Below are positions 7,160-12,478 of a DNA stretch of 12,478 bases, one piece after another. How positions within the stretch are numbered: the first letter of the stretch is position 1; every line of letters begins with the position of its first letter. A program made the position numbers and the translations under genes. Source of the DNA: an uncultured Erysipelotrichaceae bacterium (lineage in GTDB: Bacteria > Bacillota_I > Bacilli_A > Erysipelotrichales > Erysipelotrichaceae). The stretch is from positions 1 to 12,478 of the forward strand of contig CADBND010000050.1 in NCBI GenBank assembly GCA_902795875.1. Reading direction: 5' to 3'. The notes under the pieces are model-generated. The model had not been told where the DNA came from and did no database searches. It saw only the letters and a list, made by a program, of their open reading frames with translations.

Positions 7160-7188
7160 TGTTATAATAAGGTTAACAAAATAACCTT
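7160..7188 (+). promoter_or_regulatory. Extended -10 promoter with operator-like inverted repeat at the start site
   Basis: TGTTATAAT at 7160-7168 is a perfect TGn extended -10 element. It abuts an inverted repeat, AAGGTTA-N6-TAACCTT (7169-7188), that would cover the transcription start expected near 7175. A 20-base dyad at this place is typical of repressor operators. The -35 region is poor. The regulator is unknown. Confidence 0.55.
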
Positions 7189-7206
7189 CATCATATATTT
7201 TTTCCG

Positions 7207-7283
7207 GTTTCCAAAAGACAGAAAGACCAATACTTCAGCGATATCGTTTTTTGTCTTTCCTGTCTGTATTTCCATATGGAAAC
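7207..7283 (+). promoter_or_regulatory. Structured 5' leader with palindrome
   Basis: AGACAGAAAGAC (7216-7227) can pair with GTCTTTCCTGTCT (7253-7265) with a single bulged C, giving 12 base pairs around a 25-base loop. Outside it GTTTCC (7207-7212) can pair with GGAAAC (7278-7283), or the latter can take part in the perfect palindrome TTTCCATATGGAAA (7269-7282). The structure lies in the transcript made from the 7160 promoter. It resembles no riboswitch class I know, and has no adjoining T tract. Confidence 0.4.
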
Positions 7284-7369
7284 AAGAAAAGAAGAGGAAG
7301 ACCTATTCACTCAGAAACCAATATGATCCATGCAACACCGTGAAAAAAGCAGGAAAGGAATTTATTACT

Positions 7370-8656
7370 ATGGTCGATAAGACAACTTTCACAGTCAACG
7401 AGAGCAATCTGACGATGCGCATACAGCAGGCGGAGATGTATCTCAAAGAGTTTGAAAACGAAGTAAAGCGTGCCAACGGAGCGACCGGGATCTTCCGTTC
7501 CAAGGATGACGCTTTGTCGCGCATCATGATCCTGAATGAATTTGCCCCACAGGACGAACGAATTATAGCACTGTTTGACCGGGCAAGAAAATGCATCATC
7601 GGATCGACCGGTAACTTCACTGAGATCGATGATGCTATGTTGCAATACCTGAAAAACGAAGACGATATCCGTAAACTCTACAGCGAAAAAAGTGAGAAAG
7701 CCTGGAATGAGCTCCTGGATAAATACAGGGACAATATGCTGGAAAAAGCCTTCCCGGCACCGGATGTAAGAGAGACTTCATTTGAAGAACTCAAGGGCAG
7801 ATATGTCGTCCTCGATGAAGTGCGCTATCCGATGAATCAGTTTGTCGGGATAACCGGTGAATACATCCATACCGGCAAACGATCCAGTGGCATGTACTTC
7901 GTCAAGATCGACACGAGAAAGTGGCTCGGACCCTATGAAGCGATCAAACGTTACCGCAGACTCGTCGACGCCACGATGGCGGAAGTGGACAAGTGGACAG
8001 CGCTTTGTGAGATCACCGACATGACACTGGAAGTTCCGGAAGCAGGCGAAAAGAAGATCGGCAGCGCCGTCTATGGCCTGGTCGTTGAACCGGTCGCACT
8101 CTATGTGCCAGGCCATGTCTTAGGCTTATACGATGCACAAAACGAAAACAGCGGCTATTTCGTTGATGAGGATCAGGTCGCCGCAATCAAAGAAAGCTGG
8201 TTCACGGAAAAATCGGTACCGGAAGATGTGACACCTGAACGTCTCGTAGAGATCTTCAGACAGGCGATCAAAGAGAAAAACTACGACCTTTATGTCGACT
8301 GCATCCAGCCCGAACGGCGAAGCAATCCGATCCAGGAATCCCTGATGCTGTACCATTGGGATCTGCACCAGGAACGGTTCCATGGTGAATATGTCCATGC
8401 GGAAGTCGTAAAGGAAGCCACCAAGATCACTGTCGTCAAAGGCTACAGCGACGAAAGCGGCTTGGATTCCTACTTCCTTTCCGCGGAAGACCAGAAAAAC
8501 ATCGCTTCCAAATACGGCGACAAGGTGGAGTATGCATCCGTACAGACGGTCTCGTTTGACAGAAACGGGAAACAACTCGGCAGTCCGGTCAGAAGGAACC
8601 TGATCCGGACAAACGGGGGCAGATGGTATGTGCGCGATTATGAGATCAGATTCTGA
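7370..8656 (+). CDS. Protein of unknown function with possible NTF2-like C-terminal domain
   Basis: A 428-residue soluble protein, without signal peptide or membrane segment, that I do not recognise. The ATG at 7370 is preferred because an AAAGGAA site lies 9 bases upstream; an in-frame GTG at 7340 has none. Three regions can be made out. Residues 1-127 are helical and highly charged. Residues 140-276 alternate strands and helices, with glycines and aromatics (GRYVVLDE, GMYFVKIDTRKWLGPYEAIKRY), suggesting a globular domain. Residues 285-428 have two helices followed by a strand-rich stretch ending NGGRWYVRDYEIRF, which resembles NTF2-like (cystatin-fold) domains in layout only. The gene is first in a two-gene unit behind an operator-like promoter, with the next gene 25 bases downstream. 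Codon use matches its neighbours. The function is unknown; the NTF2-like idea is weak. Confidence 0.78.
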   Translation: MVDKTTFTVNESNLTMRIQQAEMYLKEFENEVKRANGATGIFRSKDDALSRIMILNEFAPQDERIIALFDRARKCIIGSTGNFTEIDDAMLQYLKNEDDIRKLYSEKSEKAWNELLDKYRDNMLEKAFPAPDVRETSFEELKGRYVVLDEVRYPMNQFVGITGEYIHTGKRSSGMYFVKIDTRKWLGPYEAIKRYRRLVDATMAEVDKWTALCEITDMTLEVPEAGEKKIGSAVYGLVVEPVALYVPGHVLGLYDAQNENSGYFVDEDQVAAIKESWFTEKSVPEDVTPERLVEIFRQAIKEKNYDLYVDCIQPERRSNPIQESLMLYHWDLHQERFHGEYVHAEVVKEATKITVVKGYSDESGLDSYFLSAEDQKNIASKYGDKVEYASVQTVSFDRNGKQLGSPVRRNLIRTNGGRWYVRDYEIRF

Positions 8657-8681
8657 TGCGAAGAGATAGAAGGAGATCAAT

Positions 8682-9872
8682 ATGACCGACGGATTTGATT
8701 TTGATCAGGAAGTAAATTCCCTGGAATGGGAAAATATCGAAGAAAAAGAGATCAGGAACGAACTGCTGGACGTCGTGAAACGCTGCAACGAAACGACAAA
8801 ACAGCTTTCAGTGATGATCGCCAATAACGAATGCAAAAAGACAGAAGATGCTCTGGAGAGTTTTGCCTATGGGGACTTAGGTGCCAACGGATGGATCAGC
8901 GATTTCCATCTGAGCAATCAGGACTCTTTCTCCAAGTACATCAACGGAAACGACCGGCCTTCGTGGTACCGCGATCTGGGGGTGGACAGGCAGAAGAAAT
9001 ATGACATGGTCATGAAATATTATAAGGATACCGTAGGCGTGATGAATCCGATGAACGCTATCAGCAAGATCCTGCTGGAACTTGTCGACAAACAGAATCT
9101 CAGGGAAGGTTTCCGTCTGATCTATATGAAGTCCAACCTGGAAGATGCCGGGATCGATGAGAAGACCTTCAAGACCCTTGAGGTCGATGCCCTGCAGGTA
9201 TCCAAACGCATCAACCAGAACTGGGGCGATGCCGAAAACATGGCAAAAAGCGCCAGGGACTTCCTGGAAAAAAACAGGGAAAAGATGGACTTCAATTCAC
9301 TGAAAACAGGCTATCAGAAAGCACGTCTGAAAGACTATATCGATGACTTCAAAAACAGTGCCATATCCTCTTCGTTCTCTGTCTTACCTGAAGGCAGTTT
9401 CTATATCAAGGCCGATATCCTCTCCAAAGTACGGATCATCGACCGCTACACCTTCATGCTTGCACAGATGGAATACATCGAAGATGTCATGAAAAAACTG
9501 CAGGAACAATGCAAGGAGATCCTAAACAAGCAATTGCTTCCTTATGAAAAAAATGCCCTGACTGAAGAATATGGAAACGTCTCCCTTGCCCTTCGCAAGC
9601 TGTGCCAGGGACTCATCGATTTTGCGGAAACAGCCCTTGAGACATTCAAACTGTACAAGGACGCCGATCCCAACAAATCCCCTTACTGCTTCATGGGAAA
9701 ACTGAGTGCCTATTCTTCGATCAGCCGGAAGTATGCCCTTGATCCAAGCAATGACGATCCATGGGATAAAGGCACGAAGTTCACTGAACTGTATACGATG
9801 GAAGCCGCATCATTGACACAACATTGTGAGGACTTTGTCCGAAAACAGGGCAACGCCGATCTGCGGGATTAA
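8682..9872 (+). CDS. Helical protein of unknown function
   Basis: A 396-residue soluble protein I do not recognise. An AGAAGGAGA ribosome binding site lies about 6 bases before the ATG, and the gene starts 25 bases after the preceding stop codon, so the two are almost certainly cotranscribed. The sequence appears helical almost throughout, with long amphipathic stretches (about 15-60, 140-225 and 245-325). The N-terminus is acidic. One stretch, about 60-105, is rich in glycine, tryptophan and tyrosine (YGDLGANGW, RPSWYRDLGVDR) and may be a folded core or a binding patch. There is no signal peptide, membrane segment or catalytic motif. The mix suggests a scaffold or interaction protein working with its neighbour, which is an inference from arrangement only. 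Transcription ends at the strong terminator about 25 bases downstream. Confidence 0.78.
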   Translation: MTDGFDFDQEVNSLEWENIEEKEIRNELLDVVKRCNETTKQLSVMIANNECKKTEDALESFAYGDLGANGWISDFHLSNQDSFSKYINGNDRPSWYRDLGVDRQKKYDMVMKYYKDTVGVMNPMNAISKILLELVDKQNLREGFRLIYMKSNLEDAGIDEKTFKTLEVDALQVSKRINQNWGDAENMAKSARDFLEKNREKMDFNSLKTGYQKARLKDYIDDFKNSAISSSFSVLPEGSFYIKADILSKVRIIDRYTFMLAQMEYIEDVMKKLQEQCKEILNKQLLPYEKNALTEEYGNVSLALRKLCQGLIDFAETALETFKLYKDADPNKSPYCFMGKLSAYSSISRKYALDPSNDDPWDKGTKFTELYTMEAASLTQHCEDFVRKQGNADLRD

Positions 9873-9895
9873 TACGATCACAGTATGACAAATAC

Positions 9896-9924
9896 AAAAA
9901 CAGGAATTATGTTCCTGTTTTTTT
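9896..9924. terminator. Bidirectional rho-independent terminator between convergent genes
   Basis: A 10-bp stem, AAAACAGGAA paired with TTCCTGTTTT around the loop TTATG (9897-9921), is followed by seven T on the plus strand and preceded by a run of A that provides T on the minus strand. It lies 24 bases after the plus-strand gene ending at 9872 and overlaps the stop codon of the minus-strand YitT gene, so it can serve both. Confidence 0.9.
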
Positions 9925-10786
9925 AATCCAACGGTTTCTGATAGTAGTTTCCGTAAACGTTCAGAGTATTCCGCGTCTCGATGAAAGCTCTGGGATCACC
10001 TTCCAGCGCATATTTGACGACTTCTGCCGTCTGGAAGGAATTCACCACTGTATATAAGATCGTCTCATCATCTCCCTTGTAGGCACCCTTGGCCTTGACC
10101 TCCGTGATGCCATGGCGTACATTCTTCAAGATCGAATCGATGACCTCTTGCGGATTCTTCGTGACGATGATGATGGCCTGATGGGTATAACGCTTATGCC
10201 TTTTGGAAATGATCAGATTGGAAACATACTGGAATATCATTGAGTACGCTGCGATCTCCCATCTGTACAGCATGCCGGCCGCAAAGATCATCACACAGTT
10301 GAATGCGAATACATAATCCCACATCGAACGGTGGAACTTGTTGGAATAATAGATAGACAGAAAATCCGTACCCCCACTGGAAGCCCCGTTGGTCAAAGCG
10401 ATCGAAACACCAAACCCGTTGATCAGACCGCCGAATATTGCGATCAAAAGCGGATCATCCAGGATATGCATGGCCGGAAGGAAAGAAGAAAACACTGACA
10501 TCAGCGTTGTCTGAATGACCGAAAAGATCGTAAAGAACTTACCGATATGCTTGAAGACAACAACCGCCAGTATGACGTTTATCAGCAGATACAGATAAAA
10601 GAAAGGGAGATGGATCCCGAAAAAGTCCCTGAGCACATCCGACACCAGTCTTGACAGACCGGTGAAGCCAGCCGGATAGATCCCGGCAGGAACTGAAAAG
10701 GATGTCAGGGCAAAAGCCTGTATAGCTGCAGATACTATCACTGCCAGTGCCATGATCGCCAGCTGTTTGTAATTCTTCTTCTCCAT
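9923..10786 (-). CDS. YitT-family membrane protein (DUF161 plus DUF2179)
   Basis: A 287-residue integral membrane protein. About six hydrophobic segments can be seen, near 9-29, 62-80, 85-103, 112-132, 157-174 and 178-195, with the family's glycine-rich motif GASSGGTD at 134-141. The C-terminal 203-282 is a soluble DUF2179 domain (THQAIIIVT... to ...IETRNTLNVYG), which is expected in the cytoplasm. The length is normal for the family (about 280-290). The family is widespread in Bacillota, commonly in several copies; its transport role is not established, so no gene symbol is given. The start has GGGAGA only 3-5 bases before the ATG. The gene follows rarA by 18 bases, with a small hairpin in between, and probably shares its transcript. 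Confidence 0.92.
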   Translation of the reverse strand: MEKKNYKQLAIMALAVIVSAAIQAFALTSFSVPAGIYPAGFTGLSRLVSDVLRDFFGIHLPFFYLYLLINVILAVVVFKHIGKFFTIFSVIQTTLMSVFSSFLPAMHILDDPLLIAIFGGLINGFGVSIALTNGASSGGTDFLSIYYSNKFHRSMWDYVFAFNCVMIFAAGMLYRWEIAAYSMIFQYVSNLIISKRHKRYTHQAIIIVTKNPQEVIDSILKNVRHGITEVKAKGAYKGDDETILYTVVNSFQTAEVVKYALEGDPRAFIETRNTLNVYGNYYQKPLD

Positions 10787-10797
10787 ATTTCTCCCAT

Positions 10798-10813
10798 AAC
10801 GGCATCAGCCGTT
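10798..10813 (-). promoter_or_regulatory. Small hairpin spanning the rarA stop codon
   Basis: The minus strand reads AACGGC-TGAT-GCCGTT, a 6-bp stem with the rarA TGA stop codon in its loop. It sits just before the ribosome binding site of the YitT gene and has no T tract, so it is not a normal terminator. It could affect coupling between the two genes or mRNA stability; chance is also possible. Confidence 0.3.
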
Positions 10814-12118
10814 TTTCTTCTTCCATTCCTTGATCTGTTTCACTCTCTCAGAGATCTGTCTCTCCAGACCCTGATCGACCGGTGAATAATACTCGCGATC
10901 CTTCAGAGAATCGGGAAGACACTGCATATTCGTGAGCTTCTCTTTTGTGTCGTGGGCATACTGATAGCCTTCCCCGTAATGAAGCTCCTTCATCAGTCTT
11001 GTCGGCGCATTTCGGATCACCAAAGGTACCGGTTCATCCAGCATCTTCATCGCATCTTCTCTCGCCCTCATATAAGCCACATCTGTCGCATTTGACTTGG
11101 GAGCGACCGCCATGTATATAACTGCCTCCGCCAAAGCATCCGTACATTCCGGCATGCCTATGTAGTGACAGGCATCGTAGGCCGCTACCGCGATCTGCAA
11201 GGCACGGGGATCTGCCAGTCCTACATCTTCCGAAGCAAAACGGATCACTCTTCTAGCCACATAGAGAGGATCTTCTCCCGCCTCCAGCATCCTCGCCAGC
11301 CAGTATACCGCGGCATCCGGATCGGAATTGCGCATCGACTTATGAAGAGCGGAAATGATGTTGTAATGCTCCTCACCCTTTTTATCGTAGAGAAGAGATT
11401 TCTTTGATGTGATCTCTTCGATCAGATCGGAACTGATAAAAACTTCCCCATCTTTTTCTTCGCCGTTAAGAACGACCATCTCCAACGTGGATAGAGCCAT
11501 ACGCGCATCCCCGTTGGAGAAATTAGCGATGAAATACAGATCCTTTTCATCGATGTGTATTACCTTCCCCGGGAATGCCCGCTCATCCTTTATCGCCCTG
11601 TTTAAAAGCACAACGATATCCTCGGCAGACAACTGTTTCAATACGAAGACTTTACAGCGGGAAAGAAGCGCACCGTTGACCTCAAAAGACGGATTCTCCG
11701 TTGTCGCACCGATCAGGATGATGCTTCCCTTTTCCACAAAAGGCAGGAAGGCGTCCTGCTGTGCCTTATTGAAACGATGGATCTCATCGACAAAAACGAT
11801 GGTTCTCTCACCCATCTGTGCATCTTCCTCAGCCTTCTTCATGACCTCCTTGATCTCCTTGATCCCGCTGGTCACTGCCGAAAAATTGATGAAAGAAGCC
11901 TTTGTCTTTCTGGCGATCACACTGGCCAGAGTCGTCTTGCCTACACCCGGTGGACCCCAGAAGATCATCGAAGGGATGCGGTCTGCTTCGACCATCCTGC
12001 GCAAGACCTTTCCTTCGCCGATCAGATGCTGCTGACCGATGATCTCATCGAGATCCTGCGGACGAAGTCTTGCCGCAAGAGGCTCATTATACTCGTTATA
12101 AAAAAGATTCTGTTCCAT
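10805..12118 (-). CDS. rarA: Replication-associated recombination protein A (RarA/MgsA), AAA+ ATPase
   Basis: A 437-residue AAA+ ATPase of the clamp-loader clade that acts at stalled replication forks and gaps. Walker A is GPPGVGKT (55-62) and Walker B IVFVDE (107-112), followed by IHRFNKAQQDAFLP, a RarA signature. Sensor 1 is GATTENPSFEV (137-147), the arginine finger lies in LLSRC (Arg154) and sensor 2 in GDARMALSTLE. The C-terminal part, including the tetramerisation region with RRVIRFASEDVGLADPRAL and PTRLMKELHYGEGYQYAH, is complete, and the length is normal for the family. The start MEQNLFYN has only a weak ribosome binding site; TATTATACAAT about 20-30 bases upstream could hold a -10 box, without a clear -35. 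All catalytic residues are present, so the protein should be active. The YitT-family gene downstream is not known to be functionally linked. Confidence 0.96.
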   Translation of the reverse strand: MEQNLFYNEYNEPLAARLRPQDLDEIIGQQHLIGEGKVLRRMVEADRIPSMIFWGPPGVGKTTLASVIARKTKASFINFSAVTSGIKEIKEVMKKAEEDAQMGERTIVFVDEIHRFNKAQQDAFLPFVEKGSIILIGATTENPSFEVNGALLSRCKVFVLKQLSAEDIVVLLNRAIKDERAFPGKVIHIDEKDLYFIANFSNGDARMALSTLEMVVLNGEEKDGEVFISSDLIEEITSKKSLLYDKKGEEHYNIISALHKSMRNSDPDAAVYWLARMLEAGEDPLYVARRVIRFASEDVGLADPRALQIAVAAYDACHYIGMPECTDALAEAVIYMAVAPKSNATDVAYMRAREDAMKMLDEPVPLVIRNAPTRLMKELHYGEGYQYAHDTKEKLTNMQCLPDSLKDREYYSPVDQGLERQISERVKQIKEWKKKNG

Positions 12119-12129
12119 TTTATCTACTA

Positions 12130-12263
12130 CTAAATTGTATAATAATCCAGCGCAAATGATACAGGTTCCTGTTTCCCAAGCAGATCATCAAGGTCTTTCG
12201 TCTTTTTATGTTTCCCTAAAGTATCCCCTATTGAAACATCTTATAAAGACTAATGTTTTTCAT
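12130..12263 (-). pseudogene. Small reading frame with apparent one-base frameshift
   Basis: Starting at an ATG at 12263 with an excellent ribosome binding site (GGGAGG, 5 bases upstream), the frame reads MKNISLYKMFQ and then stops. The frame that takes over from the same place, VSIGDTLGKHKKTK then DLDDLLGKQEPVSFALDYYTI, is open to a TAG at 12130-12132 and looks like protein. One extra base near the TTT at about 12234-12236 would join them into a 44-residue product. It may be a decayed small gene, a sequencing error, or a recoding site, although no classical slippery heptamer is visible. The product family is unknown. It lies 28 bases downstream of the gene entering from the right edge. Confidence 0.4.
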
Positions 12264-12291
12264 ATTTTCCTCCCTGCTGAAAGATTATTAT

Positions 12292-12478
12292 TTACTCCTG
12301 GGAAACCCATTCATAGATCCACAGGGTCGAAGATGAGGCGCCGTGGAAGAGGATGGCAATCTCTTCCCCATCTTTATAGCCTTTATCAAACACATGATAT
12401 ACCTCCACCTCAGGACAAGGCGTATTGCCGATCGTATCAAGGTAAGCTGAGTTTTTGCCGCCTTCCCTGCTTGGCGCA
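12292..12478 (-). CDS. C-terminal end of an unidentified protein, cut by window edge
   Basis: On the minus strand 61 codons are open from the right edge to a TAA at 12292-12294, with no internal stop. The segment contains PCPEVEVYHVFDKGYKDGEE followed by IAILFHGASSSTLW and ends YEWVSQE. The composition is that of a real protein, with alternating strand-like stretches. Codon choice is like that of the neighbours. The N-terminus is outside the window, and no family can be named from this piece. Confidence 0.5.
   Translation of the reverse strand, partial: APSREGGKNSAYLDTIGNTPCPEVEVYHVFDKGYKDGEEIAILFHGASSSTLWIYEWVSQE

Larger units (their letters stand above)
7107..7369 (+). promoter_or_regulatory. 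Regulatory intergenic region between the kinase unit and the unknown gene pair
   Basis: In 263 bases without a convincing gene there are, in order, an extended -10 promoter (7160-7168), an operator-like inverted repeat (7169-7188), a long imperfect hairpin (7216-7265) and a 14-base palindrome (7269-7282). I found no U-tailed hairpin that would terminate the upstream unit, so some readthrough into the next genes is possible. Confidence 0.5.

Noticed and set aside
7169..7188. Inverted repeat considered as a terminator of the upstream kinase unit
   Set aside because: The stem is AT-rich, with only two G-C pairs, the T run comes over ten bases later, and it directly follows a perfect extended -10 box, so an operator fits better.
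7323..7343. Six-codon frame MIHATP before the unknown operon, considered as a leader peptide
   Set aside because: The nearest purine-rich site is too far upstream, and the codons show no amino-acid run that would suit attenuation.
8126..8680. Minus-strand open frame of 184 codons
   Set aside because: It is antisense to a gene with a good start signal, and its hydrophobic, Phe/Val/Asp-rich content is typical of shadow translation.

Overview
The window looks like chromosomal DNA from a low-to-mid GC, anaerobic, fermentative member of the Bacillota, quite possibly a gut bacterium related to the Erysipelotrichaceae. That placement is an inference. It rests on strong GGAGG-type ribosome binding sites, TGn extended -10 promoters, U-tailed hairpin terminators, a monomeric [FeFe] hydrogenase, a YitT-family membrane protein and a RarA close to bacterial norms. 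No insertion sequence, phage gene, CRISPR array or rRNA is visible.

Left part (1-3437, all on the minus strand). Reading in the direction of transcription, there is a tRNA-Pro(GGG) with its own extended -10 promoter and terminator. A small aminoglycoside-phosphotransferase-like kinase follows, and its 3' end overlaps by 14 bases the start of a monomeric [FeFe] hydrogenase resembling the group B (CpIII) type. A terminator lies after the hydrogenase. Next come a small acidic protein of unknown function and, 8 bases later, a cyclase/kynurenine-formamidase-family metallohydrolase that runs off the left edge.

Middle (3438-9924, plus strand). The first transcription unit has two genes that abut without a gap (TAA then ATG). 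One is a soluble hybrid histidine kinase with no recognisable sensor domain but with a decayed receiver before its good receiver. The other is a 600-residue protein with a helical N-terminal region and a divergent HD-GYP domain in which the first metal-binding signature is lost. A 263-base intergenic region follows, holding an extended -10 promoter, an operator-like inverted repeat and a structured leader. It precedes two genes of unknown function, which end at a strong hairpin terminator shared with the convergent gene. The kinase plus decayed HD-GYP pair and the unknown gene pair are the best candidates for an undescribed system in the window.

Right part (9923-12478, minus strand). The replication-associated ATPase gene rarA is followed 18 bases later by a YitT-family membrane protein. 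Upstream of rarA is a 44-codon reading frame with an excellent ribosome binding site, apparently broken by a one-base frameshift. Further upstream is the C-terminal end of an unidentified protein entering from the right edge.
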